A stretch of DNA of 64,000 nucleotides, from NCBI RefSeq assembly GCF_007827695.1, contig NZ_VITA01000016.1:62001-126000 (forward strand), read 5' to 3'. Within the stretch, counting starts at the first letter, position 1; the number at the start of each line of letters is the position of its first letter. The notes under the pieces were generated by a model that saw nothing but the letters and a program-made list of their open reading frames with translations, searched no databases and was not told where the DNA came from. Source of the DNA: Sinorhizobium medicae. GTDB taxonomy: Bacteria > Pseudomonadota > Alphaproteobacteria > Rhizobiales > Rhizobiaceae. The translations under genes were made by a program, and so were the position numbers. Shown piece after piece: positions 33,708 to 42,182 of this stretch.

Positions 33708-34105
33708 CACCACACCTATATGCTTCGAATACCGCATGTCGCCCGAATGTGCGATTTGAGAAAACGACATGCACGAACAACATCTGAAAGCGCGTGGCGT
33801 GAATTGGATCGAATGCGACGCGCTTCAGGTGCAGCTTTTGCCGCCAGCCAGGTGAACGCGCCGTGAATGCCAAGTTGATGATATTCTTAAAGAGCCTGAT
33901 CGATCCGGTTCGCACATTACCTGCCTCTGTTTCATGGTGATGACGGGAAGGTTTTCGCCTTGGCAAAGGGCACCTGTTGCTCCGGGAACGCAAGCTTCTC
34001 ACAGACGGCGGTGCAGCGTCGTTTTTGGACATATCGGACGTCGTGGCAAGGTGAGCCACGGCGCGTGGACATGCGCATTGTCGCCCTATAGGAGAACAGG
34101 ATCCG
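33708..34105. other. Non-coding stretch upstream of the H4F-branch operon
   Basis: About 400 bases with no gene. It should hold the promoter for the plus-strand operon starting at 34106 and that of the BA14K gene. I see no strong consensus promoter, riboswitch or hairpin. Confidence 0.4.
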
Positions 34106-34408
34106 ATGGCAGACCGCATTATCGTCTACTGGCGCGATATCCCCGCGCAAGTCATCATCAAACAGGGCCGCAAGAGCGCGAAACGCGAGCTATCGCTGCG
34201 CTTCACGGAGGCAATCGACATGTGCGCCATGCGCACTGGCGCCGCCGAAACCGACGACTACCTTGCCGAATGGCGCAAGGGGGATCCCGTTTCGGTCTCC
34301 GACGACCTCGAGGCCGAAGCGGACAAGGCGGCGGCCGAACTGGAGGCCGCCTTTGATCGGGAGCGCCTCGTCGCACTTGTTAAGGCCGGGGGCCGCGACA
34401 ATGCCTGA
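34106..34408 (+). CDS. 'Virulence factor' family small protein
   Basis: Soluble protein of 100 residues of the conserved family annotated in Pfam as virulence factor, with the recognisable opening RIIVYWRDIPAQVIIKQG followed by RELSLRFTEAIDMCAMRTG. The biochemical role is not known. It is the first gene of the plus-strand operon, overlaps the MTHFR C-terminal-domain gene by eight bases and thus is tied to methyl-H4F metabolism rather than to virulence. A small accessory or assembly factor is a fair guess. Confidence 0.75.
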   Translation: MADRIIVYWRDIPAQVIIKQGRKSAKRELSLRFTEAIDMCAMRTGAAETDDYLAEWRKGDPVSVSDDLEAEADKAAAELEAAFDRERLVALVKAGGRDNA

Positions 34409-34988
34409 CCCGAAGGTCGTAACGGGCAACGCCCAGTCGGCCAAGAAGGCGGCAACCGGCGCCTATACGCCACAGGGCGTGTCCCCCAGCCGGCGCTCGC
34501 GCCACAAATACACGGTGCGCCTTTGGGCCGTGCGCAATTCGCGTTTCTTGGAATGGTTTTACAACCGCTTCGCTGACCTGTTCCTACTGCTGCATCCGCT
34601 GTGGAACGCAATTGGTTATAACAGGGTTGAAAGGCCAGTGACCTTCGTCGAGCGTCACGTCAAGGGCTTCCTCTTCGACTGTCGCATGTGCGGTCAATGC
34701 GCTCTGTCATCGACCGGCATGTCCTGCCCAATGAACTGTCCGAAGCAGCTCAGGAACGGACCCTGCGGCGGCGTGCGCGCAAACGGCAATTGCGAGGTCG
34801 AGCCGGACATGCCCTGCGTCTGGGTGCAGGCCTGGAAGGGTTCGCAGAACATGGTGAAGGGCGACGCAATCATGAGGGTGCAGCAGCCGGTCAATCAGTC
34901 GCTGCGCGAGACCTCTTCCTGGTTGCGGGTGACGGCCGAAGCCGCGGCCGCCCGCGAAGCAGCGAAATCGGAGGGCCAGCAGCTATGA
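34401..34988 (+). CDS. MTHFR C-terminal-domain protein (MetV-like)
   Basis: Cys-rich protein of 195 residues from the ATG at 34401, belonging to the methylene-tetrahydrofolate reductase C-terminal domain family. The key segment CRMCGQCALSSTGMSCPMNC then CGGVRANGNCEVEPDMPC has enough cysteines for an iron-sulfur or zinc site. In acetogens a similar protein (MetV) forms a complex with MetF. Here it overlaps the MetF-like gene by four bases (ATGA), so the two subunits are probably made in equal amounts. Confidence 0.85.
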   Translation: MPDPKVVTGNAQSAKKAATGAYTPQGVSPSRRSRHKYTVRLWAVRNSRFLEWFYNRFADLFLLLHPLWNAIGYNRVERPVTFVERHVKGFLFDCRMCGQCALSSTGMSCPMNCPKQLRNGPCGGVRANGNCEVEPDMPCVWVQAWKGSQNMVKGDAIMRVQQPVNQSLRETSSWLRVTAEAAAAREAAKSEGQQL

Positions 34989-36088
34989 GCCCGGATATCA
35001 ATCCTTACGATCCGGGCGCCCCGCTCGACCCGCTCCCCGGCCATTCTTCGCGCGGGCGGCTGGAGCGCGTTCTGCGTCGCGGTGAATTCGCCGTGACCGC
35101 CGAGCTCAACCCGCCGGACAGCGCCAATCCGCATGACGTCTACGAGCGCGCGGCGATCTTCGACGGGTGGGTTGACGGCATCAACGCAGTCGACGCCTCG
35201 GGCGCCAATTGCCATATGTCTTCCGTCGGTATCTGCGCGCTGCTGACGCGCATGGGCTATGCGCCGATCATGCAGATCGCCTGCCGGGACAGAAATCGCA
35301 TCGCCATTCAGGGCGACGTTCTCGGCGCCTCGGCCATGGGCGTCCAGAACATCATGTGCTTGACGGGCGACGGCGTACAGGCCGGCGACCAGCCCGGGGC
35401 CAAGCCCGTCTTCGATCTGGACTGCATGTCCCTGCTCGAGACGGTGCGCATCATGCGCGACAATTCCAAGTTTCTTTCGGGCCGCAAGCTATCGACGCCG
35501 CCCCACGTATTTCTTGGAGCGGCAATCAACCCTTTCGCCCCTCCCTACGATTTCCGCCCCTACCGCCTCGCCAAGAAGATCGAAGCCGGCGCTCAATTCG
35601 TCCAGAGCCAGTATTGCTTCGACGTTCCGATGTTCCGCGAATATATGAAAAAGGTGCGCGACCTCGGTTTGCACGAGAAGTGCTTCATCCTGGTGGGCGT
35701 CGGGCCGTTGGCTTCCGCCAAGACTGCCCGCTGGATCCGATCCAATGTTCCTGGCATCCACATTCCGGATGGCATTATCAGGCGGCTCGAGGGCGCCCAG
35801 GATCAGAAGAAGGAAGGCAAGCAGCTCTGCATCGACGTCATGAACGAGGTGAAGGAGATCGAGGGTGTCTCAGGCGTCCATGTCATGGCGTACCGCCAGG
35901 AGGAGTATGTCGCGGAAATCGTACATGAATCAGGCGTCCTGAGGGGCCGCAAGCCGTGGAAGCGCGAAGCCGCGCCGACCGATGCGATGGTTGCCGAACG
36001 GCTGGAGCATATTCGCGAAGGCAGGGAGGAAAACCAGCAGCAGATGGCCGAGGCCGCCGCGCACCACCCGCATGAGACAAAGCAGTGA
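34985..36088 (+). CDS. metF: Methylenetetrahydrofolate reductase, MetF-like
   Basis: Flavin enzyme that interconverts 5-methyl-H4F and 5,10-methylene-H4F. 367 residues from the ATG at 34985, which overlaps the MetV-like stop. The TIM-barrel family is evident from EFAVTAELNPPDSANPHDVY, NIMCLTGDGVQAGDQPGA (the LTGD motif) and FVQSQYCFDVPMFREYM. It is longer than the roughly 300-residue enteric MetF. In this operon it most likely runs in the oxidative direction, taking methyl groups from the corrinoid pathway. That is inference. Confidence 0.88.
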   Translation: MSPDINPYDPGAPLDPLPGHSSRGRLERVLRRGEFAVTAELNPPDSANPHDVYERAAIFDGWVDGINAVDASGANCHMSSVGICALLTRMGYAPIMQIACRDRNRIAIQGDVLGASAMGVQNIMCLTGDGVQAGDQPGAKPVFDLDCMSLLETVRIMRDNSKFLSGRKLSTPPHVFLGAAINPFAPPYDFRPYRLAKKIEAGAQFVQSQYCFDVPMFREYMKKVRDLGLHEKCFILVGVGPLASAKTARWIRSNVPGIHIPDGIIRRLEGAQDQKKEGKQLCIDVMNEVKEIEGVSGVHVMAYRQEEYVAEIVHESGVLRGRKPWKREAAPTDAMVAERLEHIREGREENQQQMAEAAAHHPHETKQ

Positions 36089-36104
36089 ACCAGCGGCTTT
36101 ACTG

Positions 36105-36148
36105 CATGTTTCCTTTCATCCAATGCGGTAAGGAAGCATGCAGCAGGT
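36105..36148 (+). repeat. Intergenic inverted repeat ending GCATGCAGCAG, copy 2
   Basis: CTGCATGTTTCC pairs with GGAAGCATGCAG around CTTTCATCCAATGCGGTAA, then CAGGTCAAAGTGCTCGGA follows. Same design as 32828-32877. It lies between metF and the next gene, where it could also act on message stability. Confidence 0.55.
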
Positions 36149-36233
36149 CAAAGTGCTCGGACCGTCCGGCACGCTACAAAAACACGAACGGCCATTTCAT
36201 GAAGGCCATCGCTCGAGGATCAGAGGATCTTAT

Positions 36234-37193
36234 ATGACTCGCACCATCGTCGCCTCCGCCACCCGTGAGATCGTGATCGGCTTCGACCAGCCCTTCTGCG
36301 TCATCGGCGAACGCATCAATCCGACCGGCCGAAAGAAGCTCGCCGCCGAAATGCTCGAAGGCAACTTCGACACAGTGATCAAGGATGCGCTGGAGCAGGT
36401 CGCCGCCGGAGCTACGATGCTCGACGTCAATGCGGGCGTGACAGCCGTCAACCCGAACGAGACCGAGCCTCCGCTCCTCGTCAAAACACTCGAGATCGTC
36501 CAAGGCCTCGTCGACGTACCGCTGTCGATCGACAGCTCGGTGACCGCAGCCATCGAGGCGGGCTTGCGTGTCGCCAAGGGCCGCCCGCTGGTGAACTCGG
36601 TCACCGGCGAAGAAGAGAAGCTGGAAGCGATCCTGCCGCTCATCAAGAAATACGACGTCCCCGTCGTAGCCATCTCCAACGACGAAACCGGCATTTCCAT
36701 GGATCCGGACGTTCGCTTTGCGGTCGCCAAGAAGATCGTTGAGCGCGCCATGGACCACGGGATCAAGCCCCACGATATCGTCGTCGATCCGCTCGTCATG
36801 CCCATCGGGGCCCTGGGCGATGCCGGCCGGCAGGTCTTCGCGCTTCTGCGCCGCCTGCGCGAGGAGCTGAAGGTCAACACGACCTGCGGCCTCTCCAACA
36901 TCTCCTTCGGCCTGCCGCACCGCCACGGCATCAATGCCGGCTTCATTCCGATGGTTATCGGTGCCGGCATGACCTCGGCAATCATGAACCCCTGCCGCCC
37001 GCAGGAGATGGAGGCGGTTCGCGCGGCCAACGTGCTTAACGGCACCGACCCGAACTGCACGAACTGGATCATGACCTATCGCGACCACAAGCCGGCCGAA
37101 GGAGGCCACGCCGTGGCGGCCGCTGCCCCGTCGGCATCCGGAGGACGGCGCGGAGGCCGCGCAGCCCGCGCCGGCATCGCTCGGGCGGAATAA
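36234..37193 (+). CDS. Methyltetrahydrofolate:corrinoid methyltransferase
   Basis: DHPS-like TIM-barrel enzyme (AcsE/MtgA/MtvA type), 319 residues from the ATG at 36234 (GAGGATC upstream). It moves a methyl group between the corrinoid protein and H4F. Pterin-binding motifs are intact: VIGERINPTGRKKLAAEML, TMLDVNAGVTAVNPNETEP, VPLSIDSS and TTCGLSNISFGLPHR. The Ala/Gly/Arg-rich tail after residue about 285 is extra. It should collect methyl groups from the MtbC-like protein, closing the path from MttB to the folate pool. Confidence 0.92.
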   Translation: MTRTIVASATREIVIGFDQPFCVIGERINPTGRKKLAAEMLEGNFDTVIKDALEQVAAGATMLDVNAGVTAVNPNETEPPLLVKTLEIVQGLVDVPLSIDSSVTAAIEAGLRVAKGRPLVNSVTGEEEKLEAILPLIKKYDVPVVAISNDETGISMDPDVRFAVAKKIVERAMDHGIKPHDIVVDPLVMPIGALGDAGRQVFALLRRLREELKVNTTCGLSNISFGLPHRHGINAGFIPMVIGAGMTSAIMNPCRPQEMEAVRAANVLNGTDPNCTNWIMTYRDHKPAEGGHAVAAAAPSASGGRRGGRAARAGIARAE

Positions 37194-37194
37194 A

Positions 37195-37533
37195 ATGGCA
37201 AAGCATCACTCCTTCACAAGCGATCTGATTGCACTCTGGTTTCAGGCGCCGATGGTCATCGCCGCGCGCACGCAGGCGATGGCGGTGGCCGCGATGACCG
37301 GCTCCACGACCGATTACGTCGAAGCGAGCCGGATGGTGACCGAAAAGATGGCTGCCGCCGCAGAAAGCGTCGCCGCCGTCAATGTCGCCCTGGTGAAGGA
37401 AGGAATGGGTGCCGCCGCGGCACTTGCCACCGGAAAGATGAACTCTGCCGCCGCGCACAACCGAATAGCGGCGGCGGTTGTTCGGCCCTATGCCAAGCGC
37501 GTGCGGGCTAACGCCCGCCGGCTGGCGAAATAA
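37195..37533 (+). CDS. Small helical phasin-like protein
   Basis: 112-residue, Ala-rich, mostly helical protein with the pattern VTEKMAAAAESVAAVNVAL that recalls phasins, though no confident match can be made by eye. The ATG follows the methyltransferase stop by one base, and the RACo-type gene follows after 19 bases, so it is firmly part of the operon. It may act in complex assembly. No catalytic residues are evident. Confidence 0.7.
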   Translation: MAKHHSFTSDLIALWFQAPMVIAARTQAMAVAAMTGSTTDYVEASRMVTEKMAAAAESVAAVNVALVKEGMGAAAALATGKMNSAAAHNRIAAAVVRPYAKRVRANARRLAK

Positions 37534-37552
37534 TCTGCTGGCGAGATAGAAA

Positions 37553-39604
37553 ATGTTGAACGTGCCTTCGAAGGACGAAAAGAACGAACCGCTGGTGCTC
37601 TTCATGCCATCGGGCAAACGCGGCCGCTTCCCGGTTGGCACGCCGATCCTCGATGCCGCTCGCTCGCTCGGGGTCTATGTCGAAAGCGTCTGCGGCGGTC
37701 GCGCCACCTGCGGGCGGTGCCAGGTGTCCGTCCAGGAAGGCAATTTCGCCAAGCACAAAATCGTCTCTTCCAACGACCATATCTCGCCATTCGGGCCCAA
37801 GGAGCAGCGTTACGCCAGCGTACGTCAATTGCCCGACGGCCGCCGCCTATCGTGCTCGGCCCAGATCCTCGGCGATCTCGTCATAGACGTGCCGCAGGAC
37901 ACAGTCATCAACGCTCAGGTGGTGCGCAAGGCCGCGACCGACCGCGTTATCGAGCGCAATGCTGCAGTACAACTGTGTTATGTCGAAATCGACGAGCCGG
38001 ATATGCACAAGCCGCTCGGCGATTTCGATCGGATGAAGGCCGTATTGGAGAAAGACTGGGGCTGGAAGGATCTCCTGATCGCTCCACACCTCATCCCACA
38101 GGTGCAAGGCATATTGCGCAAGGGAAATTGGACGGTGACCGCAGCAATCCACCGCGACATGGATTCCTCCCGTCCCTTTATCGTCGGGCTATGGCCGGGG
38201 CTGAAGAACGAGGCATATGGCGTCGCCTGCGACATCGGCTCGACGACGATTGCGATGCATCTCGTATCGCTGCTGTCCGGACGTATAGCCGCCTCCTCGG
38301 GAACCTCGAATCCGCAGATCCGCTTTGGTGAGGATCTGATGAGCCGCGTTTCTTACGTGATGATGAACCCGGATGGCCGGGAGGCAATGACCAAGGCCGT
38401 GCGCGACGCCGTGAACGACCTCATCGGCAAGGTTTGCGCCGAAGGCGAGGTCGATCGCCACGACATCCTCGATCTGGTCTTCGTCGGCAATCCGATCATG
38501 CATCATCTGTTTCTCGGGATTGATCCGACAGAACTCGGACAGGCACCATTTGCCCTCGCCGTCTCCGGTGCCCTACAATATTGGGCGCATGAGATCGACA
38601 TCGAGGTCAACCGCGGCGCGCGCATCTATATGCTTCCCTGTATCGCCGGCCATGTCGGAGCGGATGCCGCAGGTGCGACACTTTCCGAAGGGCCGCACCG
38701 CCAGGACAACATGATGCTGCTGGTCGACGTAGGGACCAATGCCGAAATCGTACTCGGCAACAAGGAGCGCGTCGTCGCGGCCTCCTCGCCGACCGGCCCG
38801 GCGTTTGAAGGGGCCGAGATTTCTTCCGGACAACGTGCAGCACCAGGGGCGATCGAGCGCGTGCGCATCGATCCCGAGACTTTGGAGCCGCGGTTCCGGG
38901 TGATCGGTGTCGATAAATGGTCGGACGAAGAAGGTTTCGCCGAAGCCGCCGCGGCAGTCGGTGTAACTGGAATCTGCGGCTCGGCGATTATCGAGGTCGT
39001 GGCGGAGATGTACCTCACGGGCATCATTTCGCAGGACGGCGTCGTCGACGGCGCAATGGCGGCGAAAAGCCCCCGCATCATCCCGAACGGCCGCACCTTT
39101 TCCTACCTACTGCACGATGGCGCACAACGAATCACCGTGACGCAGAACGACATCAGGGCGATCCAGCTCGCCAAGTCGGCGCTCTATGCCGGAATTAAGC
39201 TGCTCATGGAGAAACAGGGCGTCGATCACGTCGACACGATCCGGTTTGCCGGCGCCTTCGGCTCCTTCATCGATCCAAAATATGCCATGGTGCTGGGCCT
39301 GATACCCGATTGCGACCTCACGGAAGTGAAGGCGGTTGGCAATGCCGCCGGCACCGGCGCGCTGATGGCGCTCCTCAATCGCGGACACCGTCGCGAAATC
39401 GAGCAAACCGTGAGGAAAATCGAGAAGATAGAGACGGCGCTTGAATCAAAATTTCAGGAGCATTTCGTCAACGCAATGGCGATGCCGAACAAGGTGGATG
39501 CCTTCCCGAAACTCGCCGAAGTGGTTACCTTGCCGGCACGCAAGGTGCTGACCGATGACGGTGGCGACGGAAGTGGACGCAGACGGCGACGCAACAGGGA
39601 ATAG
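37553..39604 (+). CDS. RamA/RACo-type ATP-dependent corrinoid reactivator
   Basis: Iron-sulfur ATPase of 683 residues that reduces inactive Co(II) corrinoid back to Co(I). The N-terminal 2Fe-2S domain (about 12-105) holds VESVCGGRATCGRCQVSVQ plus a later Cys in RLSCSAQ. A linker follows, then the ASKHA-type domain (about 215-630) with GVACDIGSTTIAMHLVSLLS, LDLVFVGNPIMHHLFLG-like and LLVDVGTNAEIVLGN. Long forms like this match RACo rather than archaeal RamA. Last gene of the H4F-branch operon. Confidence 0.93.
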   Translation: MLNVPSKDEKNEPLVLFMPSGKRGRFPVGTPILDAARSLGVYVESVCGGRATCGRCQVSVQEGNFAKHKIVSSNDHISPFGPKEQRYASVRQLPDGRRLSCSAQILGDLVIDVPQDTVINAQVVRKAATDRVIERNAAVQLCYVEIDEPDMHKPLGDFDRMKAVLEKDWGWKDLLIAPHLIPQVQGILRKGNWTVTAAIHRDMDSSRPFIVGLWPGLKNEAYGVACDIGSTTIAMHLVSLLSGRIAASSGTSNPQIRFGEDLMSRVSYVMMNPDGREAMTKAVRDAVNDLIGKVCAEGEVDRHDILDLVFVGNPIMHHLFLGIDPTELGQAPFALAVSGALQYWAHEIDIEVNRGARIYMLPCIAGHVGADAAGATLSEGPHRQDNMMLLVDVGTNAEIVLGNKERVVAASSPTGPAFEGAEISSGQRAAPGAIERVRIDPETLEPRFRVIGVDKWSDEEGFAEAAAAVGVTGICGSAIIEVVAEMYLTGIISQDGVVDGAMAAKSPRIIPNGRTFSYLLHDGAQRITVTQNDIRAIQLAKSALYAGIKLLMEKQGVDHVDTIRFAGAFGSFIDPKYAMVLGLIPDCDLTEVKAVGNAAGTGALMALLNRGHRREIEQTVRKIEKIETALESKFQEHFVNAMAMPNKVDAFPKLAEVVTLPARKVLTDDGGDGSGRRRRRNRE

Positions 39605-39697
39605 TCCCCCTGCGCCGCCACCACCTTGAACTGCCGGATAGGGCCAAGGTCGCCACCTTCAGCAAAGCAGCCTTGCCTCGGCGAGCGAGGGGATTCG

Positions 39698-40360
39698 ATG
39701 AAGACCGGCTGCAATCCTGGACAGATCGTCATCCTCAACGGTGCGCCACGATCCGGAAAGTCTAGCATAGCGGAGGCGATCCAGGCGACGTTCGACGGTC
39801 CATGGATGAACCTTGGCGTCGACACCTATATGGAGCGGGTCACGCCTCCGCGCTACCTGCCGGGCATAGGGTTACGGCCCGGCGGTGAGTTGCCTGAGAT
39901 CGAAGCGCTGGTACCCGTTTTCTATGCCGCCCTCTACGAGTCCATCGCCGCGCATAGCCGGTTGGGTCTGAATGTCGTCGCCGATTTGGGCCACCACGAC
40001 GCCTATGCCGAACCTCGCAATATCCTTCCCGACTGTGCCCGTCGGCTCCTGGGCCTGCCGGTTCTCTTCGTTGGAGTGCGCTGCCGGGTGGAGACTATCA
40101 TGGAGAGACGCAATCGCGGGCAGCCCGGTCGCGAAGGCCGCTATCTAACCGGTGGCGGGTCCGAACCCGTTCCGCACCAAGTGCTCGCGTGGCAGCGCGA
40201 GGTGCATCGCCCCGGCATCTACGATCTCGCGGTCGATACGTCGATGATGACGCCTGGGGAATGCGCCGCGCTCATCCGCAAGCGGCTGGATGCCGGGCCG
40301 ACCACGCCGACGGCATTCCAGCGACTGGCCGCGACCGCAAGGGGTTCGCAGCCGGATTAA
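39698..40360 (+). CDS. Chloramphenicol phosphotransferase-like kinase
   Basis: P-loop kinase of 220 residues from the ATG at 39698 (GAGGGGATT upstream). The Walker A block is VILNGAPRSGKSSIAEAIQ. The CPT-type segments WMNLGVDTYMERVTPPRY and LNVVADLGHHDAY follow, then LFVGVRCRVETIMERR. True antibiotic-modifying members exist in Streptomyces. In most bacteria the substrate is unknown, and there is no reason here to infer resistance. It follows the RACo gene by about 90 bases. Confidence 0.8.
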   Translation: MKTGCNPGQIVILNGAPRSGKSSIAEAIQATFDGPWMNLGVDTYMERVTPPRYLPGIGLRPGGELPEIEALVPVFYAALYESIAAHSRLGLNVVADLGHHDAYAEPRNILPDCARRLLGLPVLFVGVRCRVETIMERRNRGQPGREGRYLTGGGSEPVPHQVLAWQREVHRPGIYDLAVDTSMMTPGECAALIRKRLDAGPTTPTAFQRLAATARGSQPD

Positions 40361-40390
40361 ATGTTCATTCCCGGCATGTTCCGCCCGCCG

Positions 40391-41287
40391 CTATGCCGCC
40401 TGCATCTGCAGCTCGGCGAATGCGGCGCGAACATGCTCCGCAACCGCCAGAACCGGCGCCGGCGCATCCTCGATGACCTTGAGGCCAATGTCGTAGTGAC
40501 CGAGATCCGGCAGGCCGTCACGCTCGCCGAGTTGAACCATTTCGCCCTGCACGAGATAGCGCGGCAGCGGTGCGATCGCGAGCCCGGCGAGGACAGCGGC
40601 GCGCTGTCCGGTCGTATAGGCACTCAAAAATGCGACGCGGAACTTCCGGCCGGCGCGCGACAGCTTCTCGACCGCATCGGCGCGCCAGACGCAGCCGTCC
40701 TCCCACATGGAAACCGGCAGAGGATCGCGCAGATGTGCGTTTCCGCATTTCGCACCGGCCCAGACCAGTTTCTCCTGCATCAGAATCTCGCCGTCCTTCG
40801 AAGATTCGTCCGATAGGCTGTTGTACACCGCGATATCCAACCGATGCTCGTCAACCCGCTTGCGCATAGCATTGCTCATGCCGATCGAAACGTCGATGGT
40901 GACGTTCGGATAAGTCTCGGCAAAGCGCTTCAACACGGCCGGCAGGATTCGTTCGCCGACATCCTCCGGCGCACCGACCCGCACAACACCGTTCATGTCG
41001 GGCAGCAGGAAGCGGGACACCGTCTCATTGTTCAGCGACAGGAGCCGCCGGGCATAACCGAGCAGGAGTTCGCCCTTCGGAGTAAGCGAGACAGATCGGG
41101 CGTCGCGCAGGAACAACGTGCAGCCGAGCATTTCCTCGAGCTTCTTGATCTGCATGGAAACAGCTGAGGGCGTGCGGTAGACCGTCTCCGCCGCAGTCGT
41201 GAAGTTGCCGGTCTCGGCAATGGCGACGAAGGTCTTGAGCACATCCATTTCGAGCAGCGGAAGAGCATGGCGCATCATCATGTTCAT
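40391..41287 (-). CDS. LysR-family transcriptional regulator
   Basis: DNA-binding regulator of 298 residues. The N-terminal HTH (about 10-70) reads LLEMDVLKTFVAIAETGNFT then TPSAVSMQIKKLEEML. The substrate domain follows (RVGAPEDVGERILPAVLKRF). Several Met codons at the start (MNMMM) leave the exact first residue open. It is divergent from a small protein gene at 41411, and the gap between them (41288-41410) probably carries its operator. No inducer can be inferred. Confidence 0.92.
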   Translation of the reverse strand: MNMMMRHALPLLEMDVLKTFVAIAETGNFTTAAETVYRTPSAVSMQIKKLEEMLGCTLFLRDARSVSLTPKGELLLGYARRLLSLNNETVSRFLLPDMNGVVRVGAPEDVGERILPAVLKRFAETYPNVTIDVSIGMSNAMRKRVDEHRLDIAVYNSLSDESSKDGEILMQEKLVWAGAKCGNAHLRDPLPVSMWEDGCVWRADAVEKLSRAGRKFRVAFLSAYTTGQRAAVLAGLAIAPLPRYLVQGEMVQLGERDGLPDLGHYDIGLKVIEDAPAPVLAVAEHVRAAFAELQMQAA

Positions 41288-41410
41288 GGCGGCATCCTAG
41301 ATCAGAAAAACTGAATGATAACATTCTTCCATTTCGTTTGATTGAACATCAGCCATGCGCGATAGTCAAGCTGCAACGACGGGAAAAGTCCCACTGACAA
41401 GGAGAAGGCT

Positions 41411-41767
41411 ATGTCCACACTGACATTGGCGATTGACAATGGCACCCCCGGCACAGGATGGACCTCAAGCTCCGCAGCGGCCGGTAAAGCGCCTTGGATA
41501 CTGAACAGCAGCTTAGACAGCACCATGGAACGCTTCATCGATGAAGGAGACATCGTACTGACACTGCTGTGGCATGCCCGGTCTTTCATCGAACGGATTG
41601 CTGAACGACGACGCGTTGGCAACCTTGTCAGGAATCGGGTGGAAACGCGCCGACAATTGGCGAGACTCCCGAGCCGGGTCCGCAATGACCTGTTACCCGT
41701 GGAACACCAGCCTGTCACAGCATTTGATAGACCGGCGGTAGCGGGCGGAATCGATCATTATGTTTGA
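41411..41767 (+). CDS. Hypothetical small protein, weakly DUF1127-like
   Basis: 118-residue frame with an excellent ribosome site (AAGGAG seven bases upstream), divergent from the LysR gene. The N-terminal half (AIDNGTPGTGWTSSSAAAGK) is not recognised. The segment NRVETRRQLARLPSRVRNDL resembles the helical core of DUF1127 proteins. Its Arg-rich end and position next to a true DUF1127 gene support a distant relation, or a frame disturbed by mutation. Function unknown. Confidence 0.5.
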   Translation: MSTLTLAIDNGTPGTGWTSSSAAAGKAPWILNSSLDSTMERFIDEGDIVLTLLWHARSFIERIAERRRVGNLVRNRVETRRQLARLPSRVRNDLLPVEHQPVTAFDRPAVAGGIDHYV

Positions 41768-41862
41768 TGAATCACATCAAACATATTCGTTTGAATGATC
41801 AATCGCGTTGCACCATAACGTCCATGGTCGCGACCTTTTGAGGAACTCAGAAGGAACCAGCA

Positions 41863-42063
41863 ATGTCTATGAACGAACATGTGTCGTCCGCCTCGAGGCA
41901 GAGCCTTGCATCCTTGCCCGGCCTTTTTAACCTGCGCGCTCGCGCCTGGGCCGCCTGGAAGCGGCATCGCAACGAACGTGTGCTGGAGAACCTCTCCTAC
42001 GACACGTTGAAGGATATCGGCTTCCCCTCCGTCGATGACGCGGCGCATAAGACGGAACAATGA
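41863..42063 (+). CDS. DUF1127 family small protein
   Basis: 66-residue protein with the DUF1127 core WAAWKRHRNERVLENLSYDT then LKDIGFPSVDD. Proteins of this family in Agrobacterium and Rhodobacter affect RNA metabolism and phosphate or stress responses. In most rhizobia the role is unknown. AAGGAAC lies upstream of the ATG, and an intrinsic terminator follows about 55 bases after the stop. It may be a monocistronic stress gene. Confidence 0.85.
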   Translation: MSMNEHVSSASRQSLASLPGLFNLRARAWAAWKRHRNERVLENLSYDTLKDIGFPSVDDAAHKTEQ

Positions 42064-42115
42064 ATAAAGACCGCAGATGCCAACCTCCCGGCATTGACCG
42101 CAAGACCAAACTATA

Positions 42116-42141
42116 GGGCATTCCAACGGAATGCCCTTTTT
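42116..42141 (+). terminator. Intrinsic terminator after the DUF1127 gene
   Basis: GGGCATTCC (42116-42124), loop AAC, GGAATGCCC (42128-42136), then TTTTT. A perfect nine-base stem. Confidence 0.93.
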
Positions 42142-42182
42142 CATTGATGCCTGCCGGCGACTGTTGCTTCGCGCGTTGCTGC

